Shown here: in pieces, positions 23,721 to 34,494 of the stretch
Layout: each line of letters begins with the position of its first letter
Position numbering within the stretch: the first letter of the stretch is position 1
From: Collybiopsis luxurians FD-317 M1
Taxonomy: Eukaryota > Basidiomycota > Agaricomycetes > Agaricales > Omphalotaceae
Direction: 5' to 3'
Assembly: GCA_000827265.1 (NCBI GenBank)
Contig: KN834779.1
Coordinates: 1 to 64,000, forward strand
Length of the DNA: 64,000 bases
The notes under the pieces: generated by a model
Database searches by the model: none
What the model saw: the letters and a program-made list of their open reading frames with translations, nothing else
Told to the model about the DNA's origin: nothing
Translations under genes and position numbers: made by a program

Positions 23721-26700
23721 TAGTATGTACTGATGTTAATTCCAATCCGAGGAACAAAATATAGCTTATTGCATCTTGTGCTGTGTCTGATCCTTATGCA
23801 ATCCTCATAATTGCGCATTGAAATTTGCACTTGGCAAACAAAAGAGGGACATGAGCAGGCAAAATGTGAAGATTCATTAAGCAAAAACTAGAACAGAATA
23901 AAAAATAAAAAAGGTATACATAATTTCACATTTCAATTATTCCTGAAAGCACTTTGCCCAATCCTCTCCAAAGACACAGTCTTCAATGAAAGTTTAGTGT
24001 ATCCATTTTTAGAAATTATGCAAGTGTTTTGTGGCCGCCAGAGAATTTGGCAGAATTGAGGTAGAATCCAGATAATTCCATGTGGGCATGAAGGAAAGTA
24101 TATCCAACCATCTGGTGCTAGTCTCCAGCTCTGCTTTACTAAAGTAAAATAAGTACTAAATGGTCCAGAAAAAATTTATACTTACAGTCAAATTTGGTCA
24201 AAGCAGAGTTATCAACCTGGTTTATATCAAGAGTTGACATTTTCCTATCATTCTGACTGTTTATAACACAATCTTCAAGCACTGGACTTGTAACATTGTA
24301 TGTCTTGATTGTGGTCCAATTAGAGTTAGAAGCAACACTGGTATCCTCAGGAAAGGACTCAACTAGAGAAATTGCATTATCATCATGGCTCTGGAAGGAA
24401 TTTTCTGCTGTAGTGGCATCCCAAATTCAAATTGTCTTGTCCCCAGAACTAGAAGCAATTCTGGTACCATCAGGAGAGAATGCAAGTGAATAAACTACAT
24501 CATTGTGGCCCTGTAAGGGGTCTCCCATTTGGGTACCACTGGTGGCATTCCAAAGTCTGATTGTCTGGTCCTGAGCACCAGAAGCAATCCTAGTACCATC
24601 AGGAGAGAATGCAACTGAGTAAACTGGTTTATTATGACCTTAAAGGGGACCTCCTATTTGTGTGCCAGTGGTGGCATCCCAAATCCTGATTGTCTGGTCC
24701 CAAGAGCCAGAAGCAAACCTATTACCATCAGGAGAGAATGCAACTGAGAAAACTGAATCATAATGACCCATAAGGGATTTCCTAATTGTGCACCAGTAGT
24801 AGCATCCCAGACTCTAATTGTCTTGTCCCAAGAACCTGAAGCAATCTGAGTACCATCAAAAGAGAACACCACTGAGGAAATCACATTATTATGGCCCTGT
24901 AAAGGATCTCCTATTTGAGCACCAGTAGTGGGATCCCATATTCTGATTATCTTGTCCCAGGAGCCAGAAGCAATCCTGAGACCATCAGGAGAAAATGCAA
25001 CTGAGTAAATTAGATTATTATGGTCCTGTATGGAATCTCCTATTTGTGCACCAGTGATAGCATCCCAAATTCTGATTGTTTTGTCCCATGAGCCTGAAAC
25101 AATTCTAGTACCATCAGGAGAGAATGTGATTGAACTAACTAAAGCATTATGGCCTTGTAGGGGTTTTCCTACTTGGGCACCAGTAGCGGCATCCCAAATT
25201 CTGATTGTTTGATCCAAAGAGGCAGCAGCAATCCTAGTACCATCAGGAGAGTATGCAACTGATTTAATTGAATGATTACAGCCCAGTGAGAGATCTTCTA
25301 TTTGGGCATCAGTAGCAGTATTTGAAATGTGATTATCTGGTCACAAAAGCCAGAAGTAATCCTACTAGTAGTACTATTAGAAGTGGATGTAAAGGAGTGA
25401 ATTAAGCTATTGTAGCTATTGTAGCTCTGTGAGGGGTTTTTTATTTGAGCACCAGTAGGGCCATCCCAAACCCTGACTGTCATATCCTTTGAGCCAGAAA
25501 CAATCCTCATTCCATCAGGAGAGAATGCAACTGAACAAACTGAATCATTATGGCCCTGTAAGGGATCTCCTATTTGAGCCCCAGTGGGGACATCCCAAAT
25601 TCTGACTATCCTGTCCCATGAACCAGAAGCAATTCTTGTTCCATCATGGGAGAATGCAACTGAGCAAATTGGACCATTATGGCCCAGTAAGGGACCTCCT
25701 ATTTGGGCACCAGTAGTAACATCCCAAATTTTTACTAATCTGTCCCAAAAGCCAGCAGCAATTCTAGTACCATCAAAGGAAAAAGCAACAGAGAAAATTC
25801 TCTCATTAAAGCCCTGTAAGTAATCTCCTGTTGGGATACCGGTAGTGACATCCCAAATTCTGGCCGGCTCTTTTAAATAACTAGAAACCAAGATCTGGTG
25901 CCATTAGAGGAGACTGCAAGCAAGCAAGCACACCTAATATAGTCCTGTAAGGGATATTCTATTTGAGTATCAGTGGTGACATCCCAAATCCAGACTCACC
26001 CAGTGTCACCAGAGTACCTAGCAATTCTGCTACCATCAGCAGAGAATGCAATGGAGATAGATGAATTATTGTGAAGGTGTAAAATACCTGCTATTTGGGC
26101 ACCAGTAGTGGCATCCCAAATTTTGACTGCCTTGTCAGCTGAGACAGAAGCAATCTTGGTTGTATCAGGAGAAAATGCAACTGAGCTAATTGGACCATGG
26201 CCCTGTAAGGTAACTCCTACTTGAAAACCAGTAGTTGCATCCCAAATCCTAGCTGTGCCATCTGAACAGCCAGAAGCAATTCTGTTCCCATCAGGAGAAA
26301 ATCCCACTGAAACTATTCCAGATGATACTTTTATGCAAGCAAGGTGGAAATCCAAGGTCCTTGCCCTTTGCATCATTTTCACTGCATGTGCAAGCCAGGG
26401 TATGTACTGATCCTTCCCTGACCAGAATAGACAGATGCTTAAATATAAATGGGGTGTCATATTTGTCACAGTACTTGAACCAAATAAAATGAGAAGCTTT
26501 TGCAAATATCGAGCAACTTGAACACCTGCATGGAGAAGACCAATCATTTGGACACTCTATTCATTCTTGTCAATATTCATCACATTGCTCTTATTTTTAT
26601 CCTTACCTTTACAATATGTTCCAGAATTTCCCCACATCTTGGCAAGGATTGCAGTAAATTCATTGCTTCTATCCAAAAGACACCTCGGTTTTCCAGGAAT

Positions 26701-27732
26701 TCTTCTACTTCTGCTGCAATCTCATGTGTAAGTTCACATTGGAATAAATGATAATTCCAAAAATTACATGAATATGCCAATGCGTCTCCTATTTTTTCTG
26801 CAATAGTCTCTTGGAGTGCTGGCACTTCACTATCATAGAGAAAAGAGGAAGGCAAATTACAAATGTTAAATCTAAGTTGCTTCATATATGATAGGCATGA
26901 GAGTACCAAATGGAAATGACACTCAGACTTATTGTATGACTTTTTCAGGTCCTCATTATACTCATACTCTGAAATGAAATCTGAGAATGAAGCATGGAAG
27001 ATATAAATACAGTGATCTTTCCCTGAAATGTAGCAAACAGATTGCAGATCATTTATAACACTTGTTACAACATCTTCTTGCAATCCTACAAGGTCTGCTA
27101 AAACTTTGCATGTTACTGGCCTTCCAACAGATATCACTGTGTGCACAATTTTCCAAAATTCCTCAAATTCTCTTGGTCATGGGTCTGATTGAGAAATGCA
27201 ATTTCCAATATGTATATAAAGGCTTTTCAAACCCAGGAGGCTCTGTCCCATTAATGACTCCACTAAGCAAGATTTCTGATATGTGGGGTTCCTTGCCTGT
27301 TTGATGAACTTCACAACAGTGGCAGCATAGATAAACAGTTGACCAGATCTGTTAGAGAGCTTTTTTAAATCTTCCTGAGGAAGCTGTAAACCATCAAGTT
27401 CCCTCTAAAAATAAATGTATATCCCTCCCTACTATATTCTTGTCCACATTGTGCAACAGAAATTCCTCCATCTGAGAGATCTGTGAATCAGTTGAATGCA
27501 TCAAAGTTTGAGTTGCTTGTTCTGGTCTACTTGTCAAAAGAAATTTTAGTCCTGGCATTGACTTGTTCTGTATAGCAGGTATCAGAGCTTTCAGAGTTTC
27601 TGATACACCTTCACATTCATCCACTGCATCTAAAATCAGAACACATCTACATGATTGTAACCCTCCTCCCTAAGTGCATGCCACCCAAGGCTTAACAAGA
27701 AGTTTGGCAACCTGTACTTCAGGGCTTTTAGT

Positions 27733-28116
27733 GATGACATCTGGATCCTCTTTGAGCAGCTTTCCAAGGTGCCTGGCAAAGACTTTACAGTTACAGCCCA
27801 GCTGGTATGTGTCATGAAGCGGTTTACAGTGGAGTGGCTTTCAAGAGCACAGTAATCAGTTTAGGCAAAGTCTGGTCCCAATCGACAGAGAGGTCAAGAT
27901 GGGGACTCAGGTTACAGGTGGTAGGTATATATACTGTAGTAAGCTGTAAGAGGGACTAATGCTACTGGAGGACAAGATGAGAAACTAATGCTACTGGAAG
28001 ACAATAGCTAAGTGACAGCTATGAGAATAAAAGGTATGGAGCATGTGGTCATGCGACAGATGCGAGAAGAGAAACAAGGACAGTTCATTAATAAAACATG
28101 ACAGTGGGAACAAAAT
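27733..28116. repeat. Left half of a near-identical duplication flanking the N gap
   Basis: This 384-bp segment is identical to 28243-28627 except for one missing A (AAAACATGAC against AAAACAATGAC). It includes 77 bp of NLR coding sequence and the first part of the LTR. Duplicated host sequence on both sides of a gap is best explained by two unmerged contig ends. Confidence 0.85.
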
Positions 28117-28242
28117 NNNNNNNNNNNNNNNNNNNNNNNNNNNNNNNNNNNNNNNNNNNNNNNNNNNNNNNNNNNNNNNNNNNNNNNNNNNNNNNNNNNN
28201 NNNNNNNNNNNNNNNNNNNNNNNNNNNNNNNNNNNNNNNNNN
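28117..28242. other. Assembly gap (126 N)
   Basis: A run of 126 undetermined bases. Both flanks end and begin in the same 384-385 bp sequence, so little or nothing may be missing in reality. Confidence 0.98.
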
Positions 28243-28319
28243 GATGACATCTGGATCCTCTTTGAGCAGCTTTCCAAGGTGCCTGGCAAAGACTTTACAG
28301 TTACAGCCCAGCTGGTATG

Positions 28320-28790
28320 TGTCATGAAGCGGTTTACAGTGGAGTGGCTTTCAAGAGCACAGTAATCAGTTTAGGCAAAGTCTGGTCCCAATCGACAGAG
28401 AGGTCAAGATGGGGACTCAGGTTACAGGTGGTAGGTATATATACTGTAGTAAGCTGTAAGAGGGACTAATGCTACTGGAGGACAAGATGAGAAACTAATG
28501 CTACTGGAAGACAATAGCTAAGTGACAGCTATGAGAATAAAAGGTATGGAGCATGTGGTCATGCGACAGATGCGAGAAGAGAAACAAGGACAGTTCATTA
28601 ATAAAACAATGACAGTGGGAACAAAATAGAAAAAGAACAATGATACCATGTGGAGTGGAGATAGGGAGGAGTTGTATGTCCAAAAGGTATTGATATGAAA
28701 GTTAGTCATAAATGCGGTCATGTGAAAGATGTATAGTAAAAGAGAAATGAATAGGGGTTAGGAATGGATGTTTGTACCAGCTTTACAACA
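28320..28790. mobile_element. Solo LTR of a retrotransposon (471 bp)
   Basis: The insert begins TGTCATGAAG and ends TTTACAACA, so it has the TG...CA ends of an LTR. It is bounded on both sides by GTATG (28315-28319 and 28791-28795), a 5-bp target duplication inside the NACHT coding sequence of NLR copy 2. It contains a local tandem repeat (ACTAATGCTACTGGA, twice near 28465-28510). No retroviral-type genes are adjacent, so it looks like the product of LTR-LTR recombination. The partial copy at 27810-28116 belongs to the gap artefact. Confidence 0.8.
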
Positions 28791-29689
28791 GTATGCAAGA
28801 GTAGGAATTATGAAATGATAATCTCTACACTCTGGAATCTGTTGTGAGCAGAAGAAGGACCCAGCTAGAACATGTTGATCTTCCAATCTCAAGCACATAG
28901 ACTTGGCAATAGTACTTTTCCCTGTGCCAGCCATGCCACAAATCCAGTATCCAAGGGGAGTATCAGAGTCACTGGCCCATTTCTCAATCCCAGCTAGAAT
29001 TTCCTTTCTTGTGCCCTCCATGCAAGGGCTATGCTTTTGCTGAATACCAAGGTCAAAGTCATGAAGTGCTTGTACTGTGTAATACTTCAAGGCAGGTTCC
29101 CCCTTTGAATTCATCAGATGTTACTGAAAGATATCTTTTCCTCCAAGCCTTACCTTATATGAGTTGTATTGATTACCTTGAATGAATGTAAATTCTCTGT
29201 CATTAACATTGAAATGATGTGCGTGAGCAAAAAATCCCACTGTAAGCTCAAATTTGGAAGTTTGCTTTGTTATTTGACCTTGAACAATTGTTGCCCTATG
29301 ATAGTCCATTTCTGCAGAAGAAGCTTGATTCATTTGAACATTACATCTACTCTTGCATTATTTCAATTCTGAGTAAGCTATCTTACCAGGTGCATCTTTG
29401 ACTGCAGGACCAAGATTTTCTCCCTCAAGCACAGTTGAGGCCAGCTTGTCTCCATGACCTTGATCAATTGTCTGAGTCTCCCCAAGAGAACTACTTTGTA
29501 TTTCTGTACCATCAAAACTTGATCTATTATCATATTAATATAACTTTTCAAAGAATATCACCTTCTATATTGATATCCTTGGTACCAACATCATTTTTAT
29601 CAGAGAAAGATGATGCCAGAACACCAGAATGATGCCTTTTTTCTGTGTCAAAAGCTTGCTTGAATGTTCCTTTGTATTCCTGAAACATG

Positions 29690-30470
29690 GCTGCAAAGAC
29701 AATGTACACATGAGATGTGCAAGACAATGGTGGATAGAATGGGAAAAGCAACCATCAGACCATACCTGATATTTATATGAGACTCTTGACAAGTTTTACA
29801 CATGTTCAAAGTAAGTGCATTGGTAGCCAAGGAGATAGTTGCCACATATCAAAGCACAGCAACCTCAAATGGAAATACCTAGGACTATGCAAGAGCTAGG
29901 CAGAATATAATTGAACTCCAGATCTTGAGGTACAGAGCAAGGAGTAGTAATCAATATGACAGTCAATATCCACATATTGATATCAAGAAACCTAACAAGG
30001 TTTCTTGTTTAAGCTGACAACCTTTTAGAGAGGAATGCTTTAGGCCTAACAGAAGATGGGAATCATAAGTATTCATAACAGAGAAGATTGAATTATACAC
30101 ACAAAAGGGATGGACCTGTTGAACTTAGTACATAATTGTCCTATGTAGCACAACAACAATTGCCAGATGTACCTTAAACATCATTACACTTAGACTCAGC
30201 CCAATCACAAGCCATCTTCCCATCTGCCATTGATCGAGACCAAGCAATTTGCCCCACTGTCAACTGTCAGTGTCAACCAACTGTCATCCTTACCAGCCTT
30301 ACCTTGGCCTGGGGGTCATACAGGCAATTTCCAAGAGGTGAATAGACAGAGATTCCATCAAACCAATCTCTGTAATACAAAGTTGAATTCTTATTGGATA
30401 GTCTCCTGTTTGCATCACTAGTGATTACGAAGGGAGAGGAAGACCAATGATCAATAAATGTATGGAACTT
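29690..30470. repeat. Segmental duplication, right copy (matches 22640-23400)
   Basis: Same ordered words as the left copy (GGGATGGACCTGT near 30106, CAAGAGGTGAATAGACAG near 30330). It lies upstream of NLR copy 2 and marks the boundary of the amplified arginase-NLR unit. No gene is supported within it. Confidence 0.7.
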
Positions 30471-30659
30471 GACCCCAGCTTGATCCAGACTGTGTCTACT
30501 GTCCAGACATCAGTAGCTAATCAGATTTCAGAAAAATCATAGGCTTTCAGAAATGCAATCCACCCTCTTATCTGGGCTGTCTTCTGGGACAACAGCAATG
30601 TCAGTCATTATTACACCCATCTTGCTGAATGAGCATTTAATCCATAGGTCAACCATTAG

Positions 30660-31720
30660 TTATCATATGGCCATGCAAAAACAATTGGGGACCTGTCAGA
30701 AGGGAGAGTTGTTGGGAGGTGACCATTTATCACTGAGCATTCAAAGTCCATCTTATGTTGGGTTATTGTTCAGTGAAGAGCAACTAGGTTAGGCAGCTGA
30801 ACAGAAGAAGGGGAAGCTATCATATTTGAAACACTCTCACTTGCATGTGCACAGAAATGACATTCAAACAAGTGAGGTTGTTGTCCCTCCCCATAAAAAG
30901 TGCAATATTGATGAGTTTGTTCTTCCCTTTCTTTTTCCCTTCCCAAACTGCTCTCTTTCTCCTCTTGTCGCTCATCTACCTCTGTATTCTGTAATACCCA
31001 CACCCTGCTTTGACCCCACTTCCCTTTGCTCTTCTCTGTCAACCTCCTCCATACTAGCCCTTCTTTCACTGCTCCACTCTCTTTAACCTCCTCTGCTGTC
31101 TCTACAGTCCCAACCCTAATGCCTACATAATCTAAATCAATACCCACACAGATGTTAATGTCACTGAAACCACCGAAACCAGCAATCTAACACCTCCTGC
31201 CCCAAACCCTACTCAAATCCAGTCAGATTGTCTGCATCTGCTTGCATGACATTTACACAGGCAAACAATATATCCTCAAACAGAACAGCATCAAGGCATG
31301 CAACATGCACAGGGTGGACAAGTACAGTATCGGGAGGGTACCCAGTAGTAGAGATGGCTCTGAATCATGTCAATCTGAACAGTGTTACCCAGCTTTTTTT
31401 GTTCAAAATGGATGCATTAGAGCTTTGATGGGGGCACCTGTGAGATGAGGGCTGACATTTAGGGACAATCATTATATTTTCGAGGCAGTTCGAGGGACAG
31501 GGTTATTGGTGGTGTTGGATTTGATGGAGAATCCAAGTTGGGAGAGTGAGATCAGTGTAAAGTAGATGGTAATAGCATTGGGGTCAGTTTTTGTTTGGTT
31601 TCTATGTCAGTTTGAAGAGGTTTGAATACTGAATTGATTTGGTTTAATTTGCAGGTGAGACAATGCTATAATGTTCAAGCCATGAAAAGAAATTGATATT
31701 GGGTTGTCAATTTGAATGAA
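30660..31720 (+). pseudogene. Arginase pseudogene (copy 3)
   Basis: Recognisable pieces: the end of exon 4 (AGAAGGGAGAGTTG with GGAGGTGACCATTTATC, 30700-30730, corresponding to LGGDHSL); exon 6 from 31115 (the part matching the arginase segment KQNGIKAFSMHEVDKY is at 31275-31330; a TGGATTTGATGGAG block is at 31517-31530); and exon 7 (GCAGGTGAGACAATGCTATAA, 31652-31672). Exons 1-3 are missing, exon 6 has internal deletions, stops and a CAGTAG insertion, and many ancestral CG sites now read TG or CA. Confidence 0.8.
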
Positions 31721-31929
31721 ACAGATTGTATCATGAATAATGATAGACCAGGTCATACAGGATGAACGTTGAAGGGACAAGAGTGTTTTTTCTCACTTGG
31801 GCATGTATAGTTTCATGATAACCAATTGGTATACATGTTGGATGTGACTTTGAGCCTCATATGAAGGCATCTTACATTGTCATGGATGGAATCTTCTGTG
31901 GCAATGGCAATGTGGAGTCAAGTGTCCAA

Positions 31930-33240
31930 CTCTTCTTTACCTCTACACTCATCTTGTTGATTGCATATCACGCTGAATTGAATTCTCAACTCAAGTGTAT
32001 ACCATTTGTCTAGTCTCAGTTTCTCTCAATTTATCTGACATTACACTGAAAATTTTGCAGACACAAAATGCTGCTTCAGTGAGTTTACTCATATATCACT
32101 GGCTTTTTTTGTGGTCAACTGACTAGGATTGTCATGTGGATGATAGACTATACATGTTGGATGTCCATTTAGGTACATAGACACAAAAGGCCTACAAGGA
32201 GGCTAAAAGGCACATGTGTCTGTGTCATATATTCAATTCTGATTCATGTAGTTGCGCATTCATCTAATCACTGAATACTAAGTACATCTAAACCCTAAAC
32301 CTTCACTTTCAAAACTTAGACCTTGTATAGCCCAAGGTAGGTGTCAACAAAGGCCCGATCCACCTCATCAAAGGTGGGCCAGTTCAGCAGCTCAAAAAAT
32401 TTGGATGCAAAAATTTTGGGCAGCATTATCAGTTTGAGGAGAAAGGATCCAGTCATTGGGAAACTCAAGAATGCTAGATGTGTTTCAAAAGTTTGTTGGG
32501 AGGTTGCAAAGGTTTTTGGGGGAAAATGTGTAAAAGAGAGAGTTGCTAGTTACAGTGGGAGGCAATCATTTGTTGGTGAGTATTCAAAGTCTGGGGGTTT
32601 GTTGGAGAAAGGGGGAGAGTTGGGTTCACAACTAGGTTGAATGAGGGAAGATATTGTTAACTGTTCACCTTCAAGATTCTTGCATCGGCCAAGCATTGTT
32701 CACAATAAAATCTTTTGTCTACTTTAAAATCTGTGTCTTCTTGTAACCTGTCATCTTCTGAGATGTCTGTGGTTAACATTCTCTGAACAAGCGATGGGGA
32801 AAATCTCGGGCACTTTGGCATGAGTTTCTTATCTATCCTATATAATGTACTGATGAGTTTCAGCTTACCCCACTTCTAACTGCTATTTTTGTTCCTCTGA
32901 TGCTTTCCTACCTTTGGATGCCCCATCTTCACACCTTGCATTTCCTCTCCATTTTTCTACCTTCACTGTCCATCCCATGTATCTCATGTCCTTACCTCCC
33001 TGTTCTGCTCTCTTCCCTACTACTGCACTCCCTTTCTAGTACTCATAAAAAGCCTGTGTAATCTGGATTGATGTCCACACAGAGATGAACACCACCGAAA
33101 CTACCAATTCCAGCAACATCCATGGAATGCCCATCTAATATTTGAGCCACAAAAGAATGTTGAAAGGGATTTTGAAATAAAATAAAGTTTGTATCATTAG
33201 TAGCTGTAGACTGGCATGTTCAATAAGATGAATATTGAAG
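31930..33240 (+). pseudogene. Arginase pseudogene (copy 4)
   Basis: Almost the whole gene structure is traceable: exon 1 (ACATTACACTGAAAATTTTGC, 32038-32058), exons 2-3 (near 32157-32240), exon 4 (32332-32580, from CCAAGGTAGGTGTCAACAAA), exon 5 (CGATGGGGAAAATCTCGGGC, 32791-32810) and the first part of exon 6 (33050-33140, ending at the ATCCATGGAATGCCCATC block). The rest of exon 6 is deleted and the sequence jumps into the 3' flank. The start codon and several catalytic residues are lost (for example GACGCCCACGC became GATGTCCACAC). Confidence 0.82.
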
Positions 33241-33317
33241 AGGATAGGAATGCTTTCACTTGGAACTGGTTGGTGTGATGGGACAGTTGGAATACATGTT
33301 GTACTAATACTTGTCTG

Positions 33318-34085
33318 TAGTGTTGGGCAGGGTCAGGTCACAACCCCTGACCTGGCTCTGACCCTCATGGGGTTGACCTGACCTGACCTGACCCTATATG
33401 AGGGTCAAGTGGGGTCAAAAGTCAGGGTCAGGATTTTCCTAACCCTTGACCCTAGGGTCAGCCTACTATTTTATGCCCTATATAATATGATATTCAGCAT
33501 GCTAATCTATGTACTTATCACAGGCTGCAATGGTGTCAATGAATTTGCCTCATGAGAAACACATAAGAGACATTTTTTGAACAAATTGTTTGCAACAAGT
33601 GAACCAAAAATTGAATAATGGCCAAGCTCTAATAATAAAATATGTGCTAAAGTATTTCAAAAGATTAGTTATCCTGCAAACAACTTATCCAGGTCAGTAA
33701 CATTGCAAGCTTTGGTGTATTATTACAACTCTGCAATAGTTCCTGTGATCTATTTAAGATTAAATTACATAATGAATGATATTTAGTATATATTTTATGC
33801 CGGTCTTGTCTATCTTGTGTGTAATGTAACATTCAATATGAAAATCTGGTCAGAGATTGACTGACAACATTGGAAGACATTCATTCAAAGAGACCCTGTA
33901 GTGTTTGATATTGTCATTAAAGTAATATTGGTTATATCACCTGACCCCAGGGTCAACCTTGACCCGACCTGACCCTGACCTGACCTTTCCCCTGGGGTCA
34001 GGGTCATGATTTTGGTTGACCTTGATCCCACTGACCCTGTCCTGACCACAAGGGTTGCAACCTAACCTGACCCTGCCCAACACTA
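33318..34085. mobile_element. hAT-type MITE with GGGTCAGG subterminal repeats (768 bp)
   Basis: Perfect terminal inverted repeats of 21 bp begin TAGTGTTGGGCAGGGTCAGG at the left end, with the exact complement at the right end. The 8-bp target duplication CTTGTCTG is at 33310-33317 and 34086-34093. An 8-bp duplication with TAGTGTTG-like ends fits the hAT superfamily. Subterminal zones are saturated with GACCTGACC/GGGTCAGG words (33340-33460 and 33945-34075). The centre is AT-rich and non-coding. It lies in the arginase-NLR spacer of the third unit. Confidence 0.9.
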
Positions 34086-34494
34086 CTTGTCTGAGATGGG
34101 TCCATGAATCTGAGCTTGAGATGCATATAAAGTGGGGATAGAACTGGGTAGCATACAGCTACTAAAAGGAAACAGAATGCAATTATGGAAAATTCTGCCA
34201 GGGTCCAGAAGCACAAATTACAGATTGTTGCAGCTTCAGCAATATTTTAGGCATCAAGTTTGCATTAAGATTGCTCACTTCACAAAGTGTGATAATCGGT
34301 AAGTGTATGCATCATTGTGATTAAATAGTGGCATTTGAAGTGCTGAGTACAGATTGTGCGGTAATCGGACAGGAAGCATTGACATGAGAGCAGTGAGCAC
34401 TAATTGGCCAAATTAGTATAGGTGGCTGTGTTGGGGGAAGAATGAAAAGAAACAGGTTGGGCATAACAGATACATGAACCAGTTACCATGTAGT

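Larger units (their letters stand above)
23940..29720 (-). pseudogene. NACHT-WD40 (NLR) copy 2, disrupted
   Basis: All parts are recognisable in order: N-terminal exons (29690-29380), the Asn/Gly motif exon (HHFNVNDREFTFIQGNQYN, 29230-29160), the NACHT with an intact-looking Walker A (GMAGTGKSTIAKSMC, 28920-28950), Walker B area (27600-27640), the NACHT tail (27146-26580), the WD40 array (26350-24400) and a frameshifted C-terminal domain (24150-23940). Breaks: a solo LTR plus assembly gap interrupts the NACHT (27810-28790); frame losses occur near 27150-27400, 25990, 25890-25220 and 24640; and WD40 repeats drift most towards the C-terminal end. The WD40 repeats remain clearly alignable to those of copy 3. 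Confidence 0.85.

Noticed and set aside
27810..28790. Full-length LTR retrotransposon with its interior hidden in the N gap
   Set aside because: Host NLR sequence is duplicated on both sides of the gap together with the LTR, which points to overlapping contig ends; the 5-bp duplication fits a solo LTR.
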